Source of the DNA: Pseudomonas mucoides
GTDB lineage: Bacteria > Pseudomonadota > Gammaproteobacteria > Pseudomonadales > Pseudomonadaceae
Length of the DNA stretch: 64,000 nt
NCBI RefSeq assembly: GCF_015461845.1
Contig: NZ_JACOPW010000003.1
Span: forward strand, 310,001-374,000
Reading direction: 5' to 3'
Shown here: piece after piece, positions 17,228-25,957 of the stretch
Position numbering within the stretch: position 1 is the stretch's first letter
Layout: every line of letters starts with the position of its first letter
Position numbers and translations under genes: made by a program
Notes under the pieces: model-generated
Told to the model about the DNA's origin: nothing
Databases searched by the model: none
The model's input: only the letters and a program-made list of their open reading frames with translations

Positions 17228-17653
17228 TTATTTCACTGTCACGGTAATCTTTTCCGAAACGATTGGAGGATCGAAAGCCATGTGGTTCTTGTCACCCAGC
17301 TCCAGCTGCAAAGTGTGCTTGCCCGGGGTCAACTCCAGCTCGGTTTCGGTCTGAGCCTTGCCGAAATGGATGTGGTTGGCATCTGCCGGAATCAAAGAGC
17401 CAGCAGGGATCGTACTCTTGGCGTCGACCAACAGGTGGTGATGGCCAGTGTTCGCGGTAGCGTCGCCTGCCGGCGCCAGCGCAATACCTTTTACTTCAAA
17501 CTTGACCTTGAATTTCGTACCCACGACGGCACCACTGCCAGGCTCAACGATACTCACGGAAGCACCCGCCGGCGCCGGCGTGGCCGCACTGGCCAGCAGT
17601 GAGACACCCATCAGCAGGCCAGCCAAGGCAGCACGAGACATAAACGTTTTCAT
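17228..17653 (-). CDS. DUF4399 periplasmic protein
   Basis: A 141-residue secreted protein. A signal peptide (residues 1-23, cleavage after LLASA) precedes a Pro/Ala linker and a single beta-rich DUF4399 domain with TGHHHLLVDA, ANHIHFGKAQTETELEL and HTLQLELGDKNHMAFDPP. The clustered His residues could bind metal, but no function is established for the family. The RBS AGGAGA lies upstream of the ATG at 17653. Confidence 0.88.
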   Translation of the reverse strand: MKTFMSRAALAGLLMGVSLLASAATPAPAGASVSIVEPGSGAVVGTKFKVKFEVKGIALAPAGDATANTGHHHLLVDAKSTIPAGSLIPADANHIHFGKAQTETELELTPGKHTLQLELGDKNHMAFDPPIVSEKITVTVK

Positions 17654-17788
17654 TCTCTTCTCCAGTTTTTTCGTAAAATCCGCGTGACCATGACAACTTC
17701 ATGGTCAATCGTTGTCGAAGGCACTCGACAACCATAGCAAAGCGAGCCCGACCCAGAGCATCGCGATAATGAATTCAAAGGAGTGACC

Positions 17789-18373
17789 ATGCGCTTTTTG
17801 CCTGGCCTGATCTGCCTGCTACCCCTTTTGAGCCCTTTGGCTCATGCCGAACTGATTGACGACATCAACGACCGTGGCGAACTGCGTATTGCTCTTGAGG
17901 CTAATACACCGCCTTTCAATTTCAAGGATGAAGGCAAGCTCAGCGGGTTCGAAGTCGAGCTGGGCCAACTGCTGGCCGACGAACTCGATGTCCGCTCCGA
18001 CTTCGTCGTCACCGATTCGGGCGATCTGTTGACCGGCGTAGAAAGCGGCAAGTACGACGTCGCCATCAACCACATAGCAATGACCCCGGATCTGAAGGAT
18101 CGTTTCGATTTCAGCGAACCTTACCTTCAAACCGATGCGCAATTGATCGCGAAGAAAGAAGAGCCGCGCTCGATGCTGCTGGCGCAGTCGTTTGCCGAAG
18201 AGAAGCCCAAGGCCAATCTGCCGGTGGGTTTGGCGATTCCGTTTCAGAAGGGCAACCCGGCGTTTCATGCCAGCCTGGAGAGTGCGCTGCAGCGGATCAA
18301 GGATGATGGCCGGATGGCGGCGCTGGAGAAGAAGTGGTTTGGGGCGGATTCGAGCGTGGCGCCGAAACCCTGA
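17789..18373 (+). CDS. Short SBP_bac_3-type substrate-binding protein lacking most of lobe 2
   Basis: A 194-residue periplasmic protein with a signal peptide (1-20, ending SPLAHA) and the start of an amino-acid-type solute-binding domain: ELRIALEANTPPFNFKDEGKLSGFEVEL, then YDVAINHIAMTPDLKDRFDFSEPY. Instead of the usual second lobe of roughly 80-90 residues, the chain passes through a short KP-rich linker straight to the final lobe-1 segment (VGLAIPFQKGNPAF to ALEKKWFG). The frame is intact. AAAGGAG at 5-nt spacing selects the ATG at 17789 over a GTG at 17783. There are no ABC genes nearby. It may not bind ligand in the normal Venus-flytrap way. Confidence 0.8.
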   Translation: MRFLPGLICLLPLLSPLAHAELIDDINDRGELRIALEANTPPFNFKDEGKLSGFEVELGQLLADELDVRSDFVVTDSGDLLTGVESGKYDVAINHIAMTPDLKDRFDFSEPYLQTDAQLIAKKEEPRSMLLAQSFAEEKPKANLPVGLAIPFQKGNPAFHASLESALQRIKDDGRMAALEKKWFGADSSVAPKP

Positions 18374-18390
18374 CTCAGGGCAAATGACTA

Positions 18391-18488
18391 CCCCTGTAGG
18401 AGTGAGCCTGCTCGCGATAGCGTTGGATCAGTCAGCAGAGTTGTTGAATGTTAGTCCGCCATCGCGAGCAGGCTCACTCCTACAGGGG
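18391..18488. repeat. REP pair (GTAGGAGTGAGCCTGCTCGC type), inverted
   Basis: CCCCTGTAGGAGTGAGCCTG at the left and its inverted copy at the right, about 43 bp apart, between the convergent short SBP and DUF523 genes. Confidence 0.9.
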
Positions 18489-18495
18489 GGTGGTG

Positions 18496-18981
18496 TCAGT
18501 CGAGAGCGCTCAGGGCGGCAGCCGCTTGCGGCAACTCCAACTCACTGAAAACCTGCACACCATTGCGCTTGAGCAACGCCGCGGTCACACCCTCACCCGC
18601 CACCTTCACGCCGCTGAAGCTTCCGTCATACGTCAGCAAATTCCCGCATGACGGGCTATTGGCCTTGAGCACGGCAATGCGGATACCGTGCTTTTGCACC
18701 AGTTCCAGCGCCTGATAAGCCCCCGACAGAAACTGCGCACTGACATCCTCGCCGTCGGTGGTGATCACGCTGGCGTGGCCATCCAGCACTTCAGCGCCCT
18801 GCCCGCCAGGAATTTCCGCCGCCGCCCTCGGTGTCGGCAAACCGCCAGCCACTTCGGGGCACAACGGGATGACCCGGCCTTCATCCAGCCACTGCTGGAG
18901 CTGATCGAATGGCCCGCTCGCCCCGCCGTCGTAACGTACGCGGTGGCCCAGCAGGCAGCGGCTTACCAGAATCTTTGGCAT
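18496..18981 (-). CDS. DUF523 protein
   Basis: A 161-residue protein with DUF523 signatures: SRCLLGHRVRYDGG at the N-terminus, LCPEVAGGLPTPR, and LKANSPSCGNLLTYDGSF, all containing conserved Cys. The Cys pattern suggests metal or Fe-S binding, but no activity is established. The start codon lies 2 nt after the stop of the upstream 2OG-Fe(II) oxygenase gene, so the two are translationally coupled. Confidence 0.88.
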   Translation of the reverse strand: MPKILVSRCLLGHRVRYDGGASGPFDQLQQWLDEGRVIPLCPEVAGGLPTPRAAAEIPGGQGAEVLDGHASVITTDGEDVSAQFLSGAYQALELVQKHGIRIAVLKANSPSCGNLLTYDGSFSGVKVAGEGVTAALLKRNGVQVFSELELPQAAAALSALD

Positions 18982-18983
18982 GA

Positions 18984-19616
18984 TCAGAACGGCTCGTTAC
19001 CCCGGCGTCGGAACCAGCCGGTCAACGACAGGCGATCCCGGGTCGCGGGCAGGACTTCGTGGGGGACTTCGCCGGACAGAAACACCACCAGGCATCCGCC
19101 GACAGGTTCCACATCGTAGGCCCGGTCTTCCTCCAGATACATGCGCAACTGTCCTCCGTGCTCGGGCAGCCAACCGTCATTGAGGTACACCACGGCCGAG
19201 ACCATGCGCCGGTCGTCATCGCGGAAACGGTCGACGTGCCGGAGGTAAAACGCGCCCGGCGGGTACAGCGCGAAATGGCTTTCGAAATCCTCCAGGCCCA
19301 GAAACAAACCGCGATTCATCGCTTCGCGCAGGCTGTCCATCAAGGCGAGATAGCTGTCGCACGCCTCCGCCTGACCGGGATCGATCCACTGGATATGGTC
19401 GCCACGAATCCCTTCGCGAACCTCCGATGACGGCCCTCGGCCTACCGCTGCGGGGGCCAGTTCACCCTCGGCTGCACGTTTACGGCACTCAGCCGCCAGC
19501 GCCCGGGTCAGATCCTCAGGCAGAAAAATGTTCTGTTGCGACCAGCCGTTTGCAGCCAGGTCGTCAACGATACGTAACAGCAGCGGGTGATCAGAGGGTA
19601 TTTGCATGCCGCGCAT
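18984..19616 (-). CDS. 2-oxoglutarate/Fe(II)-dependent oxygenase (prolyl-4-hydroxylase-like)
   Basis: A 210-residue double-stranded beta-helix oxygenase. The iron triad is HVD (in FYLRHVDRFRDD) and the distal His in GEVPHEVLP; the 2-oxoglutarate Arg is in RDRLSLTGWFR. It resembles bacterial P4Hc-type enzymes; the substrate is unknown. The ATG at 19616 is preceded by AGGA at 5-nt spacing; the next Met (19607) is the alternative. It is coupled to the DUF523 gene. Confidence 0.88.
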   Translation of the reverse strand: MRGMQIPSDHPLLLRIVDDLAANGWSQQNIFLPEDLTRALAAECRKRAAEGELAPAAVGRGPSSEVREGIRGDHIQWIDPGQAEACDSYLALMDSLREAMNRGLFLGLEDFESHFALYPPGAFYLRHVDRFRDDDRRMVSAVVYLNDGWLPEHGGQLRMYLEEDRAYDVEPVGGCLVVFLSGEVPHEVLPATRDRLSLTGWFRRRGNEPF

Positions 19617-19724
19617 AGTATTCCTGTGCCTGAAAATCCGACAGAGCCACGCAGCGGGTTGATACGAATTCTCGACAAGTACGGATGCCACACGGAGAAT
19701 AGTCGCCTGCTGACAGGAGTCCCT

Positions 19725-20477
19725 ATGCGCCGGTTGCTTTTTTCACTGTTGATGCTCTGTGTTTTGCCCGCTTGGGCAGACGGCCACGACCAGTTGTATA
19801 AAGTCGCCGGCTGGCCAGACCAACGTGCGCATTTCAACGATGCCCTGACAGCCGCGCAACAACGCTACGAAAGCAGCCTGCCACCGGCGGTGTTTCAGGC
19901 ACTGGTCAACAACAGCAATCAGCGATTCGCTCCGCAGTCGGTCGATCAACGCGCCGAAGCACAATTACGCAAAAGCCTGGCCGACCCAAAACCGGCACTG
20001 ACCTTCTTCCAATCGCCCTTGGGCAAAAAAGTCGTGGCTGCCGAGTTGCTGGCCACCCGTCGCGACCAACTGGCGAAAAACGCCAAGGGCCTGCCGAAGA
20101 TGCAGGCCAGCGACAGCCGTCAACTGATCATCGGCCACCTGGCCCAGGCCCTGCCCGCTCGCGAGGCGGGTGCTGAGGTCAGCCTGGCGATTGCCGGTGT
20201 CGCGGCTGACAGCCTGAGTTCGATGATCCCCGGGTTGCTCGGCAGTGGACAGTCGCAAGGGATCTTGAACGGTCAGCGCCTGCGTTTGATGGACCAGATC
20301 GGCAGCGACCTGAACAACACGCTGCTGTATGTCTATCGCGACCTGTCGGATAACGAACTGGAAGAGTTCGCTACGTTTGCCGAGTCCACTGAAGGCCAGG
20401 CGTATTACCAGGCGGCGCTGGCGGCGATTCGGGCGGGGTTGGCGGTGGGGCAAAGCACTTCGAACCTTTCCCAGTAA
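19725..20477 (+). CDS. DUF2059-like secreted protein
   Basis: A 250-residue protein with a clear signal peptide (MRRLLFSLLMLCVLPAWADG). The rest is helical and matches the DUF2059 style: DLSDNELEEFATFAESTEGQAYYQAALAAI near the C-terminus is the family-like segment. The function is unknown and it is probably periplasmic. ACAGGAGT upstream of 19725 decides the start over a long upstream in-frame extension that overlaps the divergent oxygenase. Confidence 0.8.
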   Translation: MRRLLFSLLMLCVLPAWADGHDQLYKVAGWPDQRAHFNDALTAAQQRYESSLPPAVFQALVNNSNQRFAPQSVDQRAEAQLRKSLADPKPALTFFQSPLGKKVVAAELLATRRDQLAKNAKGLPKMQASDSRQLIIGHLAQALPAREAGAEVSLAIAGVAADSLSSMIPGLLGSGQSQGILNGQRLRLMDQIGSDLNNTLLYVYRDLSDNELEEFATFAESTEGQAYYQAALAAIRAGLAVGQSTSNLSQ

Positions 20478-20500
20478 ACTTCGGTGTCTGGGAAATCGCT

Positions 20501-20565
20501 ATCGCGAGCAGGCTCACGCCTACAGGGGGAACGCGATCAACTGTAGGAGTGAACCTGCTCGCGAT
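20501..20565. repeat. REP pair (GTAGGAGTGAACCTGCTCGC type), inverted
   Basis: ATCGCGAGCAGGCTCACGCC at the left and a slightly diverged inverted copy at the right, only about 16 bp apart, between the convergent DUF2059-like and alpha/beta-hydrolase genes. Confidence 0.88.
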
Positions 20566-20581
20566 GAGGCCATCACCGGCG

Positions 20582-21529
20582 CTATAGATTCCGGCCCTTG
20601 ATCCGCTTGCTCAAAAACCCGAAATACTCCTCCCGCATCACCAACGTTTCATTCGCCAGATGATGCCGCGCCTCCGGCAACATCAACACCTGAGGCCGAT
20701 CGAACTTGGCCTTCAGTACCCCAAGGTTATGTTCCCAATCCACCGTCATGTCCGCCTGCCCCTGCACAATCAGCGGCCGGCGCGGGCTGTTCGGTGCGGC
20801 TTCGATCCGCTTGATCCAGCGCGCCAATGCCCCGACCCACGCCGTGGGCAGACGCAACGGCTGCAACGGATCGGCCTGCAGGAATGGCAGGAAATCAGGG
20901 TCGTTGGAGTTCTCGCTGAAACGTCGGGCGATGGCTTTGACGAACGGTTTGAGCAGGTAATAGCTGAGCTTTGACCACCCCCAGGCACGCGGCCGGACCA
21001 GGGGTGACAACAGGATTACCTGACCTTGAGCCGGGCTGTTCGTGCCGTGGTTGAGCACATGATCGATCACAATCGCCCCGCCCGTGCTCTGCCCGCACAG
21101 GTGCCAGGGCTGCGGCAGGTCAATGGACAACGCCTCGGCGAACAATCCTTGCAGCGTGTCCTGATACTCGGCGAATTCCTTGATGCTCGCCCGCTCGCCG
21201 CTGGACAGACCGTGCCCCGGCAAGTCGCAGGCAATCACGGCAAAACCCTGATCCAGCGCCCACTCGATCACATGACGGTAGAGCCCGGTGTGATCGTAGA
21301 AACCGTGGAACAGGAACAGCGTCGCCTTCGCCCGCTCCGGCCACCAGAACTGGCTGACCAACTGATAGCCATCGACCTCGAAACACCCTAGCCCGCTTCG
21401 CAGTGTACGTCCTGGAAAATCCAGCCCGTAAAAGTGCTGATACGCCATGGCCTCGGTCGACAGCGCCTGCCCTTCAGCCAATGGCCGCAGGCTGGCGCGC
21501 AAATGATCGGGGGCAAACGTGGCTGACAT
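20582..21529 (-). CDS. Alpha/beta hydrolase, lysophospholipase-like
   Basis: A 315-residue serine hydrolase. The oxyanion region is FLFHGFYDHTGLYRHV, the nucleophile Ser is in HLCGQSTGGAIVIDHV (G-x-S-x-G), and the catalytic His is in MLPEARHHLANE near the C-terminus. HG-x-x-DH and the cap arrangement match the PldB/monoacylglycerol-lipase-like Hydrolase_4 group. There is no signal peptide. The substrate is not determined. Confidence 0.88.
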   Translation of the reverse strand: MSATFAPDHLRASLRPLAEGQALSTEAMAYQHFYGLDFPGRTLRSGLGCFEVDGYQLVSQFWWPERAKATLFLFHGFYDHTGLYRHVIEWALDQGFAVIACDLPGHGLSSGERASIKEFAEYQDTLQGLFAEALSIDLPQPWHLCGQSTGGAIVIDHVLNHGTNSPAQGQVILLSPLVRPRAWGWSKLSYYLLKPFVKAIARRFSENSNDPDFLPFLQADPLQPLRLPTAWVGALARWIKRIEAAPNSPRRPLIVQGQADMTVDWEHNLGVLKAKFDRPQVLMLPEARHHLANETLVMREEYFGFLSKRIKGRNL

Positions 21530-21625
21530 GAAAGATTCCAGAGCGTTAAACAGACTTTATAGGCCTGCGATATTCATCTGTCGCAGCAAGCATGGCAAGC
21601 TAGCCGGCCTTCGAGGATGAAACCC

Positions 21626-22204
21626 ATGCGCCCGGCCTACCGCACCACACTGCTTGCCAGCCTGCTCGCCCTCGTGTGTGCCGGTGTCCTGTGGGCCGCG
21701 TATGACTGGTTTCAAGGACGTTACTTGCGGGCGTTCAGCGAACACACCGCGGTATTTTCCGGCGACCCGCTGCGCCTGCCCGATGACCTCGCCGGCCCGG
21801 GCGCCATTCGCCTGGTGCACTTCTGGGACCCGGCCTGCCCGTGCAACGTCGGCAATCAGCAACACCTGAGCGAACTGGTTGAGCGCTATGTGCCACAGGG
21901 CGTCGAGTTTTATGCCGTGCAAAAACCCGGCAGTCACGGCCAGCTCCCCACCACATTGAGCAGCCTGAAAACCATTACCGTCCTGCCCGGCTCTGAACAG
22001 ATACCTGCCAGCCCGGCCGTAGCGATCTGGGACCGCGCCGGCAAACTGGCTTACTTCGGCCCCTACAGCGAAGGCCTGACCTGCAATTCGAACAACAGCT
22101 TTATCGAACCCGTCCTGCAAGCGCTGAGCGAAGGTCGCGCAGTGAATGCAACGCATACGCTGGCCATCGGTTGTTACTGCCCATGGCCCGTTGAAGTGAA
22201 ATAA
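21626..22204 (+). CDS. DUF6436-like thioredoxin-fold membrane-anchored protein
   Basis: A 192-residue protein with an N-terminal membrane anchor (about 8-28) and a periplasmic thioredoxin-like domain. HFWDPACPCNVGNQQHL carries a Cys-Pro-Cys motif where thioredoxins have CxxC, and a second Cys pair, IGCYCPWP, lies at the C-terminus. It is probably a redox protein; the partner is unknown. An ATG at 21617 is also possible; I prefer 21626 because GAGG precedes it, though the spacing (9 nt) is long. Confidence 0.75.
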   Translation: MRPAYRTTLLASLLALVCAGVLWAAYDWFQGRYLRAFSEHTAVFSGDPLRLPDDLAGPGAIRLVHFWDPACPCNVGNQQHLSELVERYVPQGVEFYAVQKPGSHGQLPTTLSSLKTITVLPGSEQIPASPAVAIWDRAGKLAYFGPYSEGLTCNSNNSFIEPVLQALSEGRAVNATHTLAIGCYCPWPVEVK

Positions 22205-22307
22205 GGCATTACTGACTTTTGCAGGACCGCGATGCCCGGCACAGGAGGTCTGTGCTACATGTTGGCAGCCCACACGGGCGGCAATCCAAAAAGAACAAGG
22301 AGTCACC

Positions 22308-24719
22308 ATGAAACGCGTCCTGACCGTACTTGCCTTGCTGATTGTCGCGCTCGCCATCGGGGTCGGCGGGTATGTGTACAGCAAGCAGCCGACGCGCCAG
22401 GGTCAAGTGGAATTGCAGCACCTGCAAGGTTCGGTGAGCGTGCGCTACGACGAGCGCGGCGTTCCGCATATCCGCGCGGAAAACGAGACCGACCTCTACC
22501 GTACCCTCGGTTATGTGCAGGCCCAGGACCGTTTGTTCCAGATGGAAGCCATGCGCCGCCTGGCCCGTGGTGAACTGGCCGAAATCTTCGGCCCGAAACT
22601 GATCGACACTGACAAGCTGTTCCGCAGCCTGCGCATCCGCGAGCGGGCTGACAGCTACGTCGCCGCGCTGGATCGGCAGTCCCCGGCGTGGAAGGCCCTG
22701 GAAGCTTATCTGGACGGTATCAATCAATATCAGGACACGCATGCAGCGCCTGTCGAGTTCGACGTGCTGGGCATCCACAAACGCCCGTTCACGGCGCAAG
22801 ACAGCATCAGCGTCGCCGGTTACATGGCGTACAGCTTTGCCGCGGCGTTTCGCACCGAACCGTTGCTGACGTTCGTGCGCGATCAATTGGGTGCCGACTA
22901 CCTGAACATCTTCGACCTCGACTGGCAGCCCAAAGGCGTCCTGGCCAAAGGGCATTCCACGCCTGCGCCAAGCCTGTCCAGCAGCGACTGGAAAGACTTG
23001 AACGCCCTCGCCCGCCTGAGTGAACAGGCACTGGCCGACAATGGCCTGCCGCAATTCGAGGGCAGTAATGCCTGGGTGATTTCCGGCAACCGCACCAAAA
23101 GCGGCAAGCCGCTGCTGGCCGGCGACCCGCATATTCGCTTTTCCGTGCCGGCAGTCTGGTACGAGGCACAACTCTCGGCGCCGGGCTTTGAGTTGTACGG
23201 TCACCATCAGGCGTTGGTGCCGTTTGCGTTTCTGGGCCACAACCTGGACTTCGGCTGGAGTCTGACGATGTTCCAGAACGACGATCTGGACCTGATCGCC
23301 GAGAAGACCAACCCGGACAATCCGAACCAGGTCTGGTACCGCGGCAAGTGGGTGGACATGGTCACCACCGAGCAACAGATCGCCGTGAAGGGGCAGGAGG
23401 CGGTCAAGCTGACGCTGCGTCAATCACCCCACGGCCCGATCATCAACGATGCGCTTGGCACGGCGGCCGGCAAGACGCCGGTGGCGATGTGGTGGGCGTT
23501 CCTTGAAACACCGAACCCGATTCTCGAAGGCTTCTATCAGCTCAACCGCGCCGACACCCTGGCCAAGGCGCGCGCCGCTGCGGCCAAGGTTCAGGCACCG
23601 GGTTTGAACATCGTCTACGCCAACGCCAAGGGCGACATCGGCTGGTGGGCTTCGGCCCTGCTGCCCAAGCGCGCGGCCGGGGTGAAACCCGGTTTCATCC
23701 TCGACGGCAGCACCAATCAGCCGGACAAGGACGGTTTCTACCCGTTCAGCGCCAACCCGCAAGAGGAGAACCCGGCGCGCGGCTATATCGTCTCGGCCAA
23801 CTTCCAGCCGCTGTCGCCGACCGGCATGGAGATTCCCGGTTATTACAACCTGGCCGATCGCGGCCAGCAGCTCAATCGCCAGCTCAGCGACAAAAACGTG
23901 AAGTGGGACATCGACGCCAGTCAGAAGCTGCAACTGGGCACCACCACCGGCTACGGTCCGCGCCTGTTGGCACCGCTATTGCCGGTGCTGCGTGAAGTAG
24001 TGACTGATCCCGCCGGACTGAAACTGGTGGAGCAACTGGCGCAGTGGAAAGGCGACTATCCGCTTGATTCGACCAGCGCCACGCTGTTCAACCAGTTCCT
24101 GTTCAACCTCGCTGACGAGACGATGCACGATGAACTGGGCAATGATTTTTTCGAGACCTTGCTCTCGACCCGCGTGATCGATGCCGCACTGCCGCGCCTG
24201 GCTGCCACGCCTGATTCACCGTGGTGGGACAACCGCAACACCCTCGGCAAGGAAACCCGCGCCGACACCGTCAAGGTGGCCTGGCAAGCGAGCATCGCCC
24301 ACCTCAAGACCACCCTCGGCGCGGATTCGGCACAGTGGCAGTGGGGCAAGGCGCATACCCTGACCCATGGTCATCCACTGGGCGTGCAGAAGCCGCTGGA
24401 TCGGGTCTTCAACGTCGGGCCGTTCGACGCACCCGGTACCCACGAAGTGCCGAACAACCTCTCGGCCAAAATCGGCCCGGCACCCTGGCCGGTGACTTAT
24501 GGCCCGTCGACGCGGCGCCTGGTCGACTTCGCCGACCCGGCTCACAGCCTGACCATCAACCCGGTCGGCCAGAGCGGCGTGCCGTTCGACAGTCATTACG
24601 ATGACCAGGCCGAGGCGTATGTCGAAGGGGTGTACTACGAAGCGCATTTCAACGACGAAGAAGTCACGGCCAATACGCGCAGTACGTTGAAGTTTTTGCC
24701 GGCCAGGGCTGCGCCTTAA
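22308..24719 (+). CDS. Penicillin acylase-family Ntn hydrolase (HacB-like acylase)
   Basis: An 803-residue periplasmic heterodimeric amidase precursor. It has a signal or anchor segment (1-25), an alpha chain, and a beta chain starting at Ser253 in EGSNAWVISG, where self-cleavage between Gly252 and Ser253 would expose the N-terminal nucleophile. Beta-chain motifs include LLAGDPHIRFSVPAVWYEAQ and the late Asn region SGVPFDSHYDDQAEAY. Family members cleave acyl-homoserine lactones, penicillins or other N-acyl amides. Its place near the spu genes recalls HacB (PA0305), an acyl-homoserine-lactone acylase; substrate is inferred from context only. The RBS AAGGAG is 5 nt before the ATG. Confidence 0.85.
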   Translation: MKRVLTVLALLIVALAIGVGGYVYSKQPTRQGQVELQHLQGSVSVRYDERGVPHIRAENETDLYRTLGYVQAQDRLFQMEAMRRLARGELAEIFGPKLIDTDKLFRSLRIRERADSYVAALDRQSPAWKALEAYLDGINQYQDTHAAPVEFDVLGIHKRPFTAQDSISVAGYMAYSFAAAFRTEPLLTFVRDQLGADYLNIFDLDWQPKGVLAKGHSTPAPSLSSSDWKDLNALARLSEQALADNGLPQFEGSNAWVISGNRTKSGKPLLAGDPHIRFSVPAVWYEAQLSAPGFELYGHHQALVPFAFLGHNLDFGWSLTMFQNDDLDLIAEKTNPDNPNQVWYRGKWVDMVTTEQQIAVKGQEAVKLTLRQSPHGPIINDALGTAAGKTPVAMWWAFLETPNPILEGFYQLNRADTLAKARAAAAKVQAPGLNIVYANAKGDIGWWASALLPKRAAGVKPGFILDGSTNQPDKDGFYPFSANPQEENPARGYIVSANFQPLSPTGMEIPGYYNLADRGQQLNRQLSDKNVKWDIDASQKLQLGTTTGYGPRLLAPLLPVLREVVTDPAGLKLVEQLAQWKGDYPLDSTSATLFNQFLFNLADETMHDELGNDFFETLLSTRVIDAALPRLAATPDSPWWDNRNTLGKETRADTVKVAWQASIAHLKTTLGADSAQWQWGKAHTLTHGHPLGVQKPLDRVFNVGPFDAPGTHEVPNNLSAKIGPAPWPVTYGPSTRRLVDFADPAHSLTINPVGQSGVPFDSHYDDQAEAYVEGVYYEAHFNDEEVTANTRSTLKFLPARAAP

Positions 24720-24743
24720 ATCTTCAGTGTCTGGACTGACGCT

Positions 24744-24809
24744 ATCGCGAGCAAGCTCGCTCCTACATTGGAATGCGTTTCAACTGTAGGAGTGAACCTG
24801 CTCGCGATG
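24744..24809. repeat. REP pair, mixed GCAAGCTCGC / GAACCTGCTCGC arms
   Basis: The left arm ATCGCGAGCAAGCTCGCTCC is of the GAGC type, while the right arm GTAGGAGTGAACCTGCTCGC is of the GTGA type. This hybrid inverted pair lies between the convergent acylase and GlxA-type genes. Confidence 0.85.
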
Positions 24810-24815
24810 GGGCCT

Positions 24816-25781
24816 TCAAACCATCGCCGCAAAGTTCAGCCTGAACTGCTGTGGCGTTACCCCCAATCGGCGGTTGAACACGCTGCGCATGTGCTGGGCA
24901 TCGCGGAATCCACATTGGTAGGCCACGGTCTTGAGCGGCGAATGCGTGCTCTCCAGCAGCACCCGCGCCGCATCCACCCTCGCCCGCTCGACGAATTCCG
25001 CCGGGGTGATTTTGGCTTCCTTGGCGAACACCCGGGAAAAATTGCGGGTGCTCATGTTGGCCGCGTTCGCCAGGTCCGCGATGGTCAGGTCGCCGGTAAG
25101 GTTGGCCAGCACGTAGAGCTGAACCAGCGCCACGGCAGAGGTGGGTTCAGCGTGGGGCGTGAGAAACGGGCTGAACTGCGATTGCCCGCCCGAGCGTTGG
25201 GTGAACACCACCAGGCGCTTGGCCACGTTCAATGCGACTTCCGGTCCGTGGTCCATGGCCAGCAGATACAACGACAAATCGATCCCCGCCGTGACCCCGG
25301 CCGAGGTGTAGAGCTCACCGTCCTGCACGTACAAGCGATCCGCTTCGACCTGAGTCGACGGACATAACTGAGCCAGCGCGGCAGCGTCACCCCAGTGAGT
25401 CGTCACGGTTCGCCCCTCCAGCAATCCGGCCCGGGCGAGGATGAAGGCGCCGTTGCAGATCGAGCCAAAGCGTTGCGCCCGCGCGCAGGCAGATCGCAAC
25501 CAGGTATCGAACGCCGCGCCGAAATCCATGAACGGCAACTGCGGCCCACCGGCCACCAGCAGCAAGTCATACGCCTCAAGCGCTTCGCTGAAATGCCGGT
25601 GCGCATTGAGCGACAGACCGTTGGAACACGGCATCACCCCGCGCTCGACGCCGATCACTTCCAATCGATAGTGATCCGCTGGTTCGAGGAAACGATTGGC
25701 TTCAGAAAACACATCCATGGGACCGGTGACGTCCAGGGACTGAACGCCGGCGAAGACCACGATGGCGACGGTTTTACTCAT
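24816..25781 (-). CDS. GlxA-family AraC-type transcriptional regulator
   Basis: A 321-residue regulator with an N-terminal DJ-1/PfpI-like domain (about 1-185; nucleophile-elbow-like Cys in GSICNGAFILARAGLL) fused to a C-terminal AraC DNA-binding domain (about 215-321; NMSTRNFSRVFAKE and CGFRDAQHMRSVFNRRLGVTP). GlxA-type regulators commonly sense nitrogenous metabolites. The start MSKTVAIVVF at 25781 is canonical. It is divergent from an HD-domain hydrolase with 338 bp between them, so that gene is the obvious candidate target. Confidence 0.9.
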   Translation of the reverse strand: MSKTVAIVVFAGVQSLDVTGPMDVFSEANRFLEPADHYRLEVIGVERGVMPCSNGLSLNAHRHFSEALEAYDLLLVAGGPQLPFMDFGAAFDTWLRSACARAQRFGSICNGAFILARAGLLEGRTVTTHWGDAAALAQLCPSTQVEADRLYVQDGELYTSAGVTAGIDLSLYLLAMDHGPEVALNVAKRLVVFTQRSGGQSQFSPFLTPHAEPTSAVALVQLYVLANLTGDLTIADLANAANMSTRNFSRVFAKEAKITPAEFVERARVDAARVLLESTHSPLKTVAYQCGFRDAQHMRSVFNRRLGVTPQQFRLNFAAMV

Positions 25782-25820
25782 GGAAACAAACGCCCTCAAT
25801 TGTTAGCCATTACGCGACCG

Positions 25821-25957
25821 GTAGCAGCTGTCGAGCGTGCGAGGCTGCGTTCGGCTGCGCAGCAGTCGTGAAATCAGGCACCGCGGTTTTTCAGGTAAAC
25901 CGCGTACTCCGGGTTTACGACTGCTGCGCAGCCGAACGCAGGCTCGGCAGCTGCTAC
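25821..25957. repeat. Long inverted repeat with GTAGCAGCTG ends (second REP-like family)
   Basis: Outer arms GTAGCAGCTG and CAGCTGCTAC, then GGCTGCGTTCGGCTGCGCAG pairing with its complement GCTGCGCAGCCGAACGCAG. A separate inner hairpin is CGCGGTTT/AAACCGCG. It fills most of the GlxA/HD divergent intergenic region (25782-26119). The remaining bases show no other gene. A related element lies at 31151-31257. Confidence 0.85.

Noticed and set aside
20582..24719. Hydrolase and acylase genes considered as a biosynthetic gene cluster
   Set aside because: They are on different strands, separated by REP elements and unrelated genes, with no synthase or carrier protein.
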